From positions 1,364,001-1,428,000 of the forward strand of contig NW_026946365.1 of assembly GCF_035222375.1 (NCBI RefSeq): 64,000 nt of DNA. The letters run 5' to 3'. Shown piece after piece: positions 35,982 through 49,800 of the stretch. A model generated the notes under the pieces. That model did no database searches. It was given only the letters and a program-made list of their open reading frames with translations, and was not told the DNA's origin. Source of the DNA: Podospora pseudocomata. Its lineage: Eukaryota > Ascomycota > Sordariomycetes > Sordariales > Podosporaceae. Position numbers and translations under genes: made by a program. How positions within the stretch are numbered: position 1 is the stretch's first letter; each line of letters starts with the position of its first letter.

Positions 35982-37988
35982 ATGTCTTCTGGGACTAGAT
36001 ATTCTCTGAGGCAGACGCCGAGGTGAGTTGATACTTTTTGTTTTTTTTTGTTTTGTTTACACTACTGTTGCCCAACTTTGCCACCTGTTTACTTGGTGGT
36101 GGTGGTGGTCTCTGGCGCAAACTGGTCTCGCGTTTATCGTGTTTACACCCACCTAGGGGAATCAACCTCCCCTTTTGCGGTGTGGCCGGCTGGAATGCGC
36201 CGAGATCATGCCACACCCCTCTACAGCACTTGGTCGGTGATGAATGGGGTTGCTGACAGTATGGAACAGAAAAAAAGAACTGTTTGATGGCATGGTAGAA
36301 ACACCTGCTCGCCGCAACACCCGTCGCAAGAATCAGCCCTCTATCGCGGAATCCGACGCCGAGTCTACCTCAGCCTCCGAGACGGTTGCCAGCATGGCCA
36401 CCAAATCTGTGCGCCAGCGTGGCGTCGCCAAGTTCACCGAGCACGTCGACGAGGCGGACGAGGTCCCTACGGCCCCTACCACCCCCGAGAGCGACTCCTC
36501 CAAGCCCCTCCTCGACAAGAAGGTCAAGACCAATGGCGCCGCCAAGAAGGAGGAGAAGATTGTCGACGGGTGGAAGCCCGGTATGGACCCCAAGGTTGAC
36601 CTCTCGGGCGAGTACGAGTTTGGTGGGCCTTGGTTCGTGTCTGTCATGATGATCGGATTCCCTCTTCTCATGTGGTACATGTGGATCGGTGCCGAGTACT
36701 ATGACGGCAAGCTCCCCCTCCCCGAGGCTGGTCAGTCCTGGACCGACTTTGGCAAGCACCTTTACAACCTCTGCTACACTGGCGCGTTCCCCCATGCCAA
36801 GGCCTGGGCCATTTACTGGATCTTTTTCGTTGTGGAGGGTGCCATGTACTGCCTGATGCCCGGTGTCTGGGCTTACGGCAAGCCCCTTCCTCACAAGAAC
36901 GGCGAGCAGCTCAGGTACTACTGCTCGGCCTATGCCTCGTTCTACACCACCATCGCCCTCGTTGCCGGCCTTCACTTTTCCGGCATCTTCCCGCTGTACA
37001 CCATCCTCGACGAGTTTGGTCCCCTTCTCAGCGTGTCCATCTTCAGCGGCTGGCTGGTCTCGTTTATCGCCTACTTCTCGGCCCTCTACCGCGGCGCCCA
37101 GCACCGCATGTCTGGCAACCACATCTACGACTTCTTCATGGGCGCCGAGCTCAACCCCCGCATGTTTGGCATTCTCGACTTCAAGATGTTCTTTGAGGTG
37201 CGCATGCCCTGGTACATCTTGTTCCTCCTGTCGTGCGCCGCCGCGGCCCGCCAGTGGGACCAGTACGGATATGTCTCTGGAGAAGTCGGCTTCCTGGTGC
37301 TCGCTCACTACCTTTACGGCAATGCTACTTCCAAGGGCGAGGAGCTGATTGTTTCTTCATGGGACATGTACTATGAGAAGTGGGGCTTTATGTTGATCTT
37401 CTGGAACCTGTCCGGTGTTCCCCTGTCGTACTGCCACTGCACCTTGTATCTCGCCAACCATGACCCTTCGACGTACAGGTGGAATAGGTATTTCCTAGTC
37501 GCGCTCTATGTGGCGTACCTGTTTGTGTACTGGGTCTGGGACACGACCAACAGCCAGAAGAACGCCTTCAGGGCCATCGAGAAGGGCAAACTGGTGAAGC
37601 GCAAGACGTTCCCCCAGCTGCCGTGGCAGGTGGTGAAGAACCCCAAGGTTATCGAGACGGGGTTGGGGGACAAGATTTTGGCGGATGGGTGGTACGGCAA
37701 GGCGAGAAAGATTCACTATAGTTGTGATACGTTTTTTGCGCTGAGCTGGGGGTTGATTACTGGGTTTGAGAGCCCGTTCCCGTGGTTTTATGGGGTTTTC
37801 TTTACGATTATGATTGCGCACAGGGCGTGGAGGGATATTCACCGGTGCAGGGAGAAGTATGGGGAGGCTTGGAAGGAGTATGAGAGGCAGGTGCCTTATT
37901 TGTTTATTCCGGTAAGTTTGACACTCATTCTGCGAATCTGGGGTTGGAAAAGGGGTTGATGCTGATCTGATGTTAGTACGTCTTTTAA
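35982..37988 (+). CDS. ERG4: Delta(24(24(1)))-sterol reductase Erg4
   Basis: join(35982..36022, 36270..37911, 37977..37988), 564 aa. Erg4 carries out the last ergosterol step, NADPH reduction of the C24(28) double bond, in the ER membrane. After a disordered N terminus (about 1-115) come about eight or nine hydrophobic helices. Family blocks include [46 protein letters not shown], the NADPH-binding region around [12 protein letters not shown], and the ERG4/ERG24 signature [17 protein letters not shown]. The first exon gives [14 protein letters not shown]; the last exon is 12 nt and supplies only Tyr-Val-Phe-stop, completing the conserved PYLFIPYVF terminus. Without the last intron the protein would end in a non-homologous tail. 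Three palindromes upstream suggest a dedicated regulator. Confidence 0.95.
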
Positions 37989-39238
<1,250 letters not shown>

Positions 39239-41308
39239 TCAAAGCCCCCTCTTCCTCAGATCAACTATCATAACCTCCCTCGCCTCCTCCATCCCCTGCC
39301 CCTCCCTCCCACCAACCTCGTCCCTCACCCTAAGGGAAGGCCCGGTCTTCATCTCCTCCCACCCCTCCCCGCCATCCCACCTCCCCGCCTTGGTGTAATC
39401 GCCCCTCGTCCCCCCCGAAACCCACGCAAAACGAAAGTATTCCGGCTCGTCCTTCACCAACCCCTTCGGCCGTGTCCACGTAACATTCGACACCACCCCA
39501 CTGCTCCCAGCCCCGGGCGCAGAGTTGCCATCATCAAAATATGTCCTAAACCTCTCCACGTCATTGACCAACACGCTGATGCCATCGTATGACGGGGCGG
39601 GCGGTGCCTCCCATGAGAAGGTTATGCTGGTGTTGGGAGAAATTTTCGGCTCATCAATCACCGGAAGAGGCGACTGAACCGGCGCATCCCCCCTCAGAGC
39701 GAGCGCAGTCTGCAAAACCGGATCGAACCCCCATCTCGCGATCCCGTTGATGAACAACCCCAGCAAAAGACCCTGAAACAACAACGACGGGCGAGTCTGA
39801 AGCGAGGTGCCCGGCAGGAGCAAAAGCGCGAGGATGTAATGATGAATACGCAAGTTCTGACCCGGCAGCAGCAAGAAAATAATCAAGCAAACAGCAAACA
39901 ACCCGTACAATTTGAGGTGAGACCTCAACCTTGCTTCTTGCCTGAAAAACCAGATCTGGAAGACCACAGCAAAGAAGAGGACGATGATGATGATTGCCAA
40001 AGCGGCGCGGGCACCGGGTTGTTGGTTTATGTCGTGGCTGTTGAGCCGCTGGATGGGGATGAAGTCAAAGGTGTAGTTTGTCAACGACCCAACCCACGCG
40101 CCGCCGAGCCAGAGGATCGTCTTTTCCACGTGGGCGGTCAGGCCTTTGAGGGTGCGCCGGATGCCCATCTTGTCGTACATCACCCAGGCGACGAACATGG
40201 CCGGGAGGTAGAGGCCGATTTCGCGGGAGAAGAGGGAGGCAAGGTCGGTGTAATTAGGAGTGTCCATTGCCATCCCGACTGTCCAGAACAGGCCGCTGAA
40301 CTGGGTGAAGAAGAAGAGGCCTGGGTGGCTGACGAAGAGGGAGAAGACTGTCGTGAAAACGACCGAGATGGCGAGGAGGGACCAGCGGGGGTCACGGGAG
40401 GAACATTCGACGTCGGGTTCGAAGGTGAAGCTGAGGGGGAAGTAGGAGTCGAAGGGGACCGAGGTGATGCCGTTGCGTTTGGTGCTGTTGTAGTTGGATT
40501 GGAGTCCCACCAGGCGGACGACACCACAACCGCCTGTGGCGTCCGAGATGACGCCCGCATGGATGGCAGAGCCGCAGATGAAGGAATCGCCTCTGTAGAT
40601 GGCCGGTCCGTCTCCATCAGCAGGAGGCCCGCCGACGACCAGTGGCTTGTAGATGACTTCTTGATCGCCAACCGCCCGGGGATTCAACACCTGGTAACTC
40701 CCACAGTTGCCTGGGCACCTGAACGGGAAACCCCCATCATCAAACGGTCTGCAGTCGATGCCGTCCAGGCCACAGCCGTTACCTGCGATCCAGTAGGTCG
40801 AGCCGCAACCAATATTGACCAGTCTTCCCCATTCTGCAATCTCGCTCACCGCTTGCCCGTTTTTGAGCGTAAAAGCAAAGGATACGATCCAGACGACATA
40901 CAAGACGAGCACAAGCGCGGCTCTGTGGAGTTTGTTGGGTAGATACCTATCCAGTAACACAATCGGGAACTGCTGCACCTGGGGGAACAGCGGTTCGATC
41001 CGGAACCGTCGAGGTACAGCAGGCCCCTCGGTCCATTCGACACCAGCCTTTATCCACCGGCGCACCGGGTACGGAACCCACTTGAACCGTTTCCACGAAT
41101 TTTCGTCTTGGATAAACCGTGGTGTTGGTGGGGAGCTGTCAGCCTCGTCTGCATTCCGGGCTTCTCGGATAGGCGCATCGGGGTGGTTGTTGTCGACGAT
41201 AAGGATGTTGGCATTGCTCGAGGCAGCGGTGGACGTGGTACCGGAAGAGTCGCCGTTCACACCTGCTTCTCTTTCGATATCATTTGTCTCGCCCATGTTT
41301 TTACCCAC
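39239..41308 (-). CDS. LCCL-domain multi-pass membrane protein
   Basis: Single exon, 689 aa (a second in-frame ATG is four codons in and equally possible). An N-terminal cytosolic part (1-110) with FKWVPYPVRRWIKAGVEWTEG leads to a first helix (about 128-150). The lumenal LCCL domain (about 165-280) shows its Cys pattern: CGLDGIDCRPFDDGGFPFRC, PGNC, VVGG, YRGDSFICGSAIHAGVI and GGCGVV. Six or so more helices follow (about 315-560, including LAIIIIVLFFAVVFQIWFF and LYGLFAVCLIIFLLLPG), then a beta-rich C-terminal region (SFSWEAP-like, VLVNDVERFRTYF). Fungal LCCL proteins of this layout are conserved but uncharacterised; LCCL domains elsewhere bind lipids or lipopolysaccharide. It converges with ERG4 and diverges from QTRT2. 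Confidence 0.88.
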   Translation of the reverse strand: MGKNMGETNDIEREAGVNGDSSGTTSTAASSNANILIVDNNHPDAPIREARNADEADSSPPTPRFIQDENSWKRFKWVPYPVRRWIKAGVEWTEGPAVPRRFRIEPLFPQVQQFPIVLLDRYLPNKLHRAALVLVLYVVWIVSFAFTLKNGQAVSEIAEWGRLVNIGCGSTYWIAGNGCGLDGIDCRPFDDGGFPFRCPGNCGSYQVLNPRAVGDQEVIYKPLVVGGPPADGDGPAIYRGDSFICGSAIHAGVISDATGGCGVVRLVGLQSNYNSTKRNGITSVPFDSYFPLSFTFEPDVECSSRDPRWSLLAISVVFTTVFSLFVSHPGLFFFTQFSGLFWTVGMAMDTPNYTDLASLFSREIGLYLPAMFVAWVMYDKMGIRRTLKGLTAHVEKTILWLGGAWVGSLTNYTFDFIPIQRLNSHDINQQPGARAALAIIIIVLFFAVVFQIWFFRQEARLRSHLKLYGLFAVCLIIFLLLPGQNLRIHHYILALLLLPGTSLQTRPSLLFQGLLLGLFINGIARWGFDPVLQTALALRGDAPVQSPLPVIDEPKISPNTSITFSWEAPPAPSYDGISVLVNDVERFRTYFDDGNSAPGAGSSGVVSNVTWTRPKGLVKDEPEYFRFAWVSGGTRGDYTKAGRWDGGEGWEEMKTGPSLRVRDEVGGREGQGMEEAREVMIVDLRKRGL

Positions 41309-42013
41309 CTACGGCCCAAGGACAACAGCAAACAAGACACAACAAAGAGGGACGGACGTGCAGGGTAAACGAGCGATTGTATTTAGGAACTCAAAGAAGG
41401 AAAAAAATACAACGAGGTAGAAAACAACTAGGGACGGCAGAGGAGGGGGAGCATAGCCAAGGACATGTCGGGATAAGCAATGACAAACAACAAATGCCAT
41501 GAACAACCGTCCGAACTCCGAGAAGCCCGCGCCCGTCTCAACTGGCTTTTTAGCGCAACGCTGGCACACGCTGCCCTGTTCTTGTCCCCCTGTAGGCAGG
41601 GCTGAATGCGGGGACCCTAGCCGCTGCCTGACGTAAACACGGACTTGAGACCCCAGTGGATATCTGATTAGCGGGTGCATCAGCCCCGATAGGAACAAAA
41701 CCGTTTGACCCCAAGGTTTCCACTTTGGGCGACTGTGTGCTTGGCATCGAGGGGCAGCATGAGACCCGTCAGTGGGTGTTTGAAATTGATTCGTGAGTTA
41801 ATCGTTGACATAATAAATGAAGGAGAGAAAGTACTAACATCTTCGAGCAAAACAAAGTTTGATTGATATCTCAAGTTGTGTTGCCTGAAGTACCAGGATC
41901 ATCGTTACCAGTCTGCTGGGTCAAACGCTGTCAAGGATTTGATTTTCACTCGGTTCAGGAAAGACTTGAGGTCCAAGCTCGCTCATACAACCATCAACTG
42001 CAAAACTCGCAAA
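41309..42013. other. Divergent intergenic region, LCCL gene/QTRT2
   Basis: 0.7 kb between start codons on opposite strands; probable bidirectional promoter. An in-frame upstream extension of QTRT2 to 41876 exists but lacks family similarity. Confidence 0.5.
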
Positions 42014-43520
42014 ATGACGGTTGATACCGAGCCACAAGAACCCGAGTCGACAGCCATGAGGTTTGAAGTAGTGTCCTCGGCTCTCAAGGAGGGCACAGCA
42101 GCTGCTGCCAGAGTCGGTCGTCTGGCTCTTCCGGGACGTCGTCCCATCGACACTCCAAACTTCATCGCCGTCACTTCACGCGGCACTCTGCCTCATGTCA
42201 CCCCTGACAATATCAGCAAGCACCTGCAAGTGAGCGGTGCATACTTTTCCCTCGAAGACTGTCAGTGTTCCCCCCTCATGCTCTATCAAAAACCACTCAT
42301 TAACCCCCCACCAAGTCGTCGAAAAGTCCCAGCAAAACCTCTCCCGCCCACCACCCATCTTCAGCGCCCCGACCAGCACCAACCACCCCACCCCCTTATA
42401 CAGCTTCACCGGCACCCCCTCCCACATAACCACCATCCTCGCCGCCCGCCGCCTCCCCGCCGTCCCCTCCCCGATAGGCAACTCCACCAAATCCATCTCC
42501 GTCTTCACCAACACTGGCTTCCAAAACCTCTCCACAACCGATTACCTCTCTGCCGCCTCCACCCTCGAACCAGACATCACCATCCCCCTAGCCGACCTAA
42601 CCAACAATTCCCCCCCAGGCACCTCCCCAACAAGCAAACGAGCCCTCCGCATGGCCGAGCGCACGGACGAGTGGATAGTAGACTGGTTCTCCTCCCCCCT
42701 CTCCACCTCCACATCAACCTTCGCCCCAGTCCTGCCAATCCCCTACCCAATCCAGTGGGAATACCTCTCCCGCCTGGCAGAAGACTACATCCCCTCTTCC
42801 CAACTCTCCGGGTTGGCAGTCCACGACCCGGATATCATCCCCGATCTTGCCACTCACCAACCCTCCCTCTTGTCCCTCCCCCTTTTGTCGCTTTCCAACC
42901 CGAGCAACCCCCACCTCATCCTCCGTCACATAGCCCTCGGAACAGACCTCTTCGCCCTCCCGTTGATAAACGCCGTATCCGACGCTGGTTTAGCCCTAAA
43001 CTTCACCTTCCCCGCCCCTCCCTCTCCTGGGAGCCCCCCCCTTCCATTGGCAGTCGACCTCTCCCTCCCCTCTTTCAGCACATCCGTCACCCCCCTCTCC
43101 GAGTCCTGCACCTGCTACGCCTGCAAAAGCCACCACAAATCCTACATCCACCACCTCCTCCAAGCACGCGAGATGCTAGGATGGACACTCCTCCAAATCC
43201 ACAACCACGCGACCATGTCCGCCTTTTTCGGCGGGATCCAGCGGTCGATCAAGGATGCTACCTTTGAAGACGAGAGGTTGAGTTTCAGCAGGGCGTACGA
43301 CAGCGAGATGCCCGCGGGGGTGGGGGAGAGGCCGAGGATGAGGGGGTACCAGTATAAGAGTCAGGGAGGGGAGGAGAATGCCGGGAAAAAGAAGAATAAG
43401 CCTGCATGGCAAAAGGAACTGGCGGTTGAGGATGACAAAGTCGAGGTACCGGAGACAGATGGAGGGAGGGAATTACAGGAGAAGGGGGTTGGGGAGGTGG
43501 TAAAGGGGTCAGGTAGATGA
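42014..43520 (+). CDS. QTRT2: Queuine tRNA-ribosyltransferase accessory subunit 2
   Basis: join(42014..42260, 42316..43520), 483 aa. Eukaryotic TGT is a QTRT1/QTRT2 heterodimer that exchanges G34 for queuine in GUN-anticodon tRNAs; QTRT2 is the non-catalytic partner. Family blocks: RVGRLALPGRRPIDTPNF, TSRGTLPHVTPDN, an RALRMAERTDEWI segment, ALGTDLFALPLIN, and the zinc site CTCYACKSHHKSYIHHLLQA followed by EMLGWTLLQIHNH. The intron (42261-42315, GTCAGT donor) joins LED to FVEKSQQN in phase 1. The C terminus is a disordered charged tail. The catalytic Asp pair of QTRT1 is not seen, supporting the accessory subunit. Fungi salvage queuine, so this implies that route here. Confidence 0.87.
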
Positions 43521-43973
43521 AGCCAAATAGACCTGGAGATGGGAAGAAAAAAGAATAATAAATAAAAAATAAAAATATAAAAAACAATATCTTTCCTTTT
43601 GTGTCAAAGTCCTGGTCCAAGAGATGAATCTCGTCACCGGTAGATACATCCATCCATGTTTTGATAAAACACTCAAAACCACCTTTTAATCACTACCTAT
43701 CCAATATTTCTACCCTTTTCCACATGTCACACACCGCAGCAAGTTATATACAACCCCCAAACACCCCAATCACCCAGACAAAACATGAACCATCAAACCA
43801 CACCCTATTCATTACAACCCTTTATATACCCTATAATAACAAAAAAAAAGAAAAAGAAAAAAAAAACCTTATCCTATCTCTCTACGCCTTTCCCTAGTTT
43901 CCTAATTTTTTTGGGGTTTTAACCCTCTCCCGCCCCTTCCCATATTGTGCCCCACCACCGTTATCCTTCCCCT
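43521..43973. other. Convergent 3' region, QTRT2 and septation kinase
   Basis: AT-rich relative to its surroundings, with A-runs near 43545-43585 and 43840-43870. Probable 3' UTRs and polyadenylation signals of both genes; no gene seen. Confidence 0.5.
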
Positions 43974-44783
43974 TTACTCATTCATAGCAGGCAGGATGTT
44001 CTCCCTAGCTTTAGACACCGCCTTCAATCCGGCAACCCGCATCCCCCTCCTGGGTCGCTCTTGTAGCTGCAACAGGCCCAAGACTCCCTGTCGGTGTTCC
44101 CTTTGTGGACTACTACTCAGCATGGCGCTGATTCGTGACGTATACCTTCCCGCGCTGGCTGGCGTGGCGGGAGTAGCTGGGCTAGGGGTTGCTGGGATAG
44201 GAGCAGGAATGGTGGGTCGAGTAGGACTGGTAGGTCGGGAGGGAGTAGCTGGCTCCAGAGAAACATGCGCGGGCCTAATAGCAGGAGTTGGTGCCGTTAC
44301 AGGAGTTGGGACCGGAGCAGGAGCAGGAGCAACAGCCGCAGCAGCAGCAGCAGCAGCAACAGGACTATGAACCACCACCGTCTCCATCCCCTCCTCCCCA
44401 TCACCAGGAGCAGCACCCGTCCGATGGATAATAACCGTGCTGGCCCCTCCCCCCTCCACCACAGACCCCGTATCAGGCGTAACAGGTGACGGGGGTGGTG
44501 CCGGCGGCAGCATACTCCCATCACTCCCACCACTCCCACCACTCCCACCAACACCAACCCCGGGCGTCCTAGGATCCGGGATCCTCCCCCTCTGCCTCTG
44601 ATGCAACAGATACTGCTGGTGATGCAGCCTCTGCTGCAACAGCTGCTGTTGACTTCTTCCACCTGCACAACCACCACCACCACCAGCAGTCTTAGCAGGC
44701 GACGGACTCAACCCGCTCCCCCCAGCCCCCCCATCATCCACCACCTCATGATACACCCTCTTCTTCATCGGCGAGTCACCTTT
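43974..44783 (-). other. In-frame 269-codon extension beyond the kinase TAG stop
   Basis: Directly after the TAG (44784-44786) the same frame stays open for 269 codons to TAA at 43974-43976. The predicted residues start KGDSPMKKRVYHEVV, pass through Gln/Gly/Pro/Ala-rich low complexity similar to the upstream tail, and end in a less biased SRISAMLSSSPQREHRQG region and VAGLKAVSKARENILPAM. The smooth carry-over of composition suggests it is part of the kinase gene. GC-rich low complexity can also stay open by chance. I see no convincing intron that would remove the TAG. Confidence 0.5.
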
Positions 44784-46788
44784 CTAAGGCCACCTCCCCT
44801 TATTGTCCCCCCCATCCCGTCCCCCAGCCGGCAGGTTCACATCCGAAACCGACTCCATCCTCGAAATCGAACTCGGCGCCCTCGCCCTCCTGACTTTATT
44901 CCCGCTCTGTCCAGACGTGGCCGTCGTAGCTGTCGTCCCGCTGCTCCCAGTAGACAAACTAGTCGATCCGCTCCCCCCACTGGCATCCCGCTCCCTCTCT
45001 ATCCTTTCCAGCCTCTCCCCTAACCTATCAGCACCGTCCTGCCTCGCAGACTGGCTGAACCTCTCACTGCTGCTGCTGTCTTGCCGGGCACTCTGGCTAA
45101 AATAACTCCGGCTCTGGGAGTGACTATCCCTTCTGGCTTGGTGCCCAAACGCGGCAGAGCTACTGCTCGGTCTGTTGGAACTGCTCGGGTTCACAAGATT
45201 GAAACCCGTTGCTGATAAAAAGCTAGAGCTTGTCGGGCTGGCAGAGTACTGCGACGCTCCCGTGATGGAGATCGACGATCCAGATCGTAACCGGCCCATG
45301 ACGTGCTCCCGACTGCTAAGAGAAGAATCACTCCTCTCTGCCCTCATAGCGGTAATAGGCATCGACGCCGCAGTCGACAAGCTCGGCCGTGTAAAATGCG
45401 AATGGCTCGTCCTCGGCAACCGACTCTTCACCCCCGACCCAGAAGACGGACTCATCGCCAACCCGGCCGCCGTGGCATCTTGGCTCACCCTCCTAGGTAT
45501 GCTCGTCGCCGCCACGGCCCCTTCTCTACTCCTCGGCCGAAACAACGCCGCCTCCCTATCCTGCGCCAACCCCACCACCGTCCTCTTCGGCGTACTATTC
45601 GCAACCTCGATGTAAGCCGCCGCACTCGAGCTCGACTGGCTAGCCCGATGCCCCGTCGGTGTATGCGGCCCACCACCACTACCGCTCAAGTGCAAGCCCC
45701 CAGGCGGCGTATAACTGGTATTCCTCCTCGGCCCACTCCTGCTCCTCCCCGCACCCACCCCCGCTCCTCCTACCGACCCCCCCATCGACCCCTGAACACT
45801 GTTCCCCAACCCCAACCCACTCAACGCCAGCGCCTCATGCTGCAGGTCATTGCCAAAGTGAGCCCTCACCAGCTCCCCAGCCAAATTCCTAACCAGCACC
45901 GCCGGGTCCTTATCCGCCAACCCCTGAATATCATCAAACAACGCTCTCAACTGCTTCCCCGTGTTGGACGAGCTGTTGGACGACATACTCAAATTATGCG
46001 CCTCGCACCCATCCATAATATTCCTCACCAGCCTCAGCAGATTCAGCCTCACCACCGCCTTCTTATGCCCCAGCTTCTGGGCAATCCCGGCGTACATCTC
46101 CGCCTTGGCCAGACTCGCCGCCACGGCAGGACTCAGCCTCAAGACTTTGAGCAACGGCTCCAAAAGGTTCGGATCAAAAGCATTCGCCCTGGCAGGGTTA
46201 AAACAGCTCACAATAGCCGTCATAAACATACCATCCATCAAGTGGCTCTCCACCTTGGCCGTCTCCTCCTGCAGCCAGACATGGATCGCATCCAGCGCCG
46301 TGACTTGCCAGTACTGATCAGCTAGCAGGGTAACGTAAAACTCCAATCCGTGATTCTGCCAGAGATACCTCCTCCCCTTGCTGCCGGAATGTGCCATATC
46401 GCAGAGAATAGGCAGGACAAACTCCTTTGGTGGGCGGTCCGTCTTCATGATTTTGAGGAGTAGCGGAATAATCCCATTGCTGGCGGCATATTCTTGGCGT
46501 TCTTTGCTTAGTCGACAAAGATTGAACATGGTGTTGAGGACTTGGTTCGAGATCTCGCGGAAGTGCTTCTGTCCCTTCTTCATCGAGAGACTCAGCACAT
46601 CAATCAAGAAATCAATCGCATCGGCCGAGTGAAGTGCATCCAAAACCGCAGAGCACTGCGACATGTTCTTGATGAACTTGAGCATCGTGATCTGATGTGC
46701 TGGTGTCATCCGTCTCAGATCCTTGAGGACCGCTTTTCAGATCATTAGCAACCCTTTTCTCCGTAAAAAAAAAAAAAAAAAAAAAAAA

Positions 46789-46823
<35 letters not shown>

Positions 46824-49800
46824 GGGAGGGGGGGGGAACTTACTCTTCAAAACCTGCCTCTCAGCCACAACCTCCTTCACATACGCCTCCGCCTGGGAAA
46901 ACAGATAAAAAATCCCCACAATCCTCCCCTCCACCAACTCGCTCAGCTCATCCCCCCGCTCCTCGTCCAGCACCTTGTGCAATATCGCTGCCAGCGGATC
47001 CAAAATCTTGCTCCTGCTGAAAATCCGGCAGAAATCATTCTTCGGCGTCGGCCCCTGCAGCTCAAACACATTCCATATGCCATTCACCCCAATCAGCACC
47101 AGATCCTGACTCGTCTCATAGTCCTCGTCCAGAAACTCCACCAAGACATTCAACCCGCCCGCGCTGACAAACATTTGCAATGTCAGGGTAGAAGTCTGAT
47201 ACATCTGCCTCACAAACGCCGCAGCCTCGAGCCGAATCTCATTCGAGTATTGTCTGGCGGCAAACTTGGTGACGATCGGTATCCCACCGACGAAGCACAA
47301 GTTCTCTTGCAACTCCACATCATCAAGGATAATCTACCCCTTTGTTAGTCCCCTTCCCACGACACCCAATTCACAAAACTCACCGCATTAACAATCCTCA
47401 ACAACCCCAACACCATGCCCCCCCGACTCTTAACCCCACACCCCTCCAAAATCTCCAATATCGGCAGCAGCCCATGCGCCCCCATGATCAGCCCCTTCAC
47501 CTCCTCCCCCCCCTCCCACAAATACGCCAGCAAATCCTCGGCCAGCTCCCCCAACACCTCCTCATCTTCCACCTGCCTCATCTTGGACAAACTCTTCACC
47601 AAACTCTCCACCTTCTCCGCCATCCTAGCATGTCGATCTCTCGCAATATTCGCCGCCAAATCCATCTCGTCCATCCACCCCGGCTCCTCCATCATGGCAA
47701 ACGGATCGTCCTCGTCCCCGTCGTCGTCCCCAAGCCAGCTGCTATTCGACAGCTTACTCAGCACCAGCTGCTGCTGCTGCTGCTGACCATCTTCACTCCC
47801 CCTATCACTTTCTTCAGCCGTCGCCTCGTTCTTCAAGAAAGACGTCGCGTTATCAGTCCCCGGGACAACGCCAAATATATCCGAGAAATCCTCGTCCTGC
47901 TCGTCCTCGGCGAACTTTGTAATCTCCACTTGTGATCTCGTCCTTCGAACAGGCGGTTCAGGCGGCTGTAACGACGACCCCGTCGTTGCTGGCGGTCTCG
48001 AGGAGTTAGGTCTCCTTATGCTAGCCCCCAAGGGAGATTGCTGGTGTTGAGTGGCCGATCTCGGTGGAGGACTGGTGAGATCCGAGGGGTGGAACAGCTG
48101 TGGAGCTTCCTATAAAAATCATTAATAGTTAGTCTCTATTTATTGATCTTATCTCCTCAATGTCCACAGTAAACATGGTCATTCTCCTCAGCACAATAGA
48201 AAAAACATACCTTGACAACCCCCAATCTCCTGTCAAAAACCCCCTCGTTATCCGCAAACAAATCGGAATAATCATTGTCCCCCGACTGCTCCCGATACAG
48301 CAAATCTGGCCTCGGCGGTAGCTCAAACTTGCCGTTGTTCCCCAACAACTGCTGTTTCGTCGGTGACTTTGACACCCTGCTATCCCTGCTCCTCTGCCTC
48401 CGATGCTTCTCACTCAACCGGTCACTGCTCTTCTTCGGCAGCGGCCGTATCGTCTGCTCCTGCGCATCAAAGCTTTCAGACCAGTGCTTTGGCCCTTTGA
48501 TCGTCAGCAGCTCCCCCTCAAAGTTATCATCCCAGTTTTCCGAGTCCTGGTGGCTGTCAATAGAAGCAAACGCCTTGAGCCGGTCGCTGGACAACAACCC
48601 CCCAAAGTTATCCTGCCCCTTGATATGCGGGAGGTGAAGAGCCGTGGGCGAGATAGCAGACGCAAAGTCGTTGTCCCAGTTGTCGTCGTCGGGTACCTCT
48701 GGTGATCTGAACGCATCGGGAGTAGGTCTCTGCTTCGTCACCAGCGTCAAGGGGCCCCTGATATTCGTAGCCAGGTTCGGCCGCTGGCTGATCGGGCCGT
48801 TGCTCTGATCAGACCCAATCGAGACTCTCATGTTGTGCTCCGAAGACCTGAGAGCCTTATTCCACTGCTTAACCTCCTCAACCGCCTGGTTGAAGTTGGC
48901 AGGTGGTCTCGACACCGGAGCGTCCGTCCTCCTGCACCCAATAATCCACGGGTGCTTCATCAGCTTCTTCGCCGTAACCCTCAGATTCGGATCTTTCTGA
49001 AAACAAGCCATAAGAAAGTCCCTCGCAACCTATTCCACCCAAATCATTAGCCCTCCCCCGAAACCCGTCCTACCCCAAAGAAAAACTTACCGGAGACACC
49101 CCCTCAGGCAAAGGAGGGTGATCATCATTAACAATGGCAAACAGCGCCGGCATAGCCGCCAAGTTATGATACGGCGGCTTCCCCTGCAGCAGCTCAATAA
49201 CCGTACACCCGACGCTCCAGATATCGCTCGCCGACGTCGCACCCGACAGCTGAATAATCTCTGGCGCCATCCAGTACGGGGTCCCCACCACCTGAGCCTC
49301 CTTGTCGTTCCCCGTCATGAACTGGCTCGTCGAAACGCCAAAGTCGGCCAGCTTGACCGTCCCATCCTTGGTCGTCAGTATATTCGCCCCCTTGATGTCC
49401 CTGTGAATCACACCCTGGTCGTGCAGATACTGCAAGCCCTGTAGGACCTGAGCCATGTACACTCCCACCAAGTTCTCGGGAAACTTTCCGTACGCCTTGC
49501 AAATCGAATGCAGTGATCCATTTTCGCAGTACCTAAAATACGAGTCAGCCGTCTCCCCATTCCCTCCGTAACAAACAAAAAACTCACTCAAGGATGATAT
49601 TCAAGCACTCGGCCGTCTTGACAAACCCGACATACTTGACGATATTCGGATGCTGTACCACCCTTGTCAGCCTTTTCCCCCTTACCCCTAACCCCTACCC
49701 ATGCATCACAACTCACATTAAGATTCTTCAACAAATCGATTTCAACCTGCAGATCAATAACCCATTAGCAAAGCCCCGGCATTCCCCCAGTCTTGTCCCA

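Noticed and set aside
40990-41025. GGTTCGATCC T-loop-like motif
   Set aside because: Lies inside the LCCL-protein coding exon; no acceptor or anticodon arm around it.
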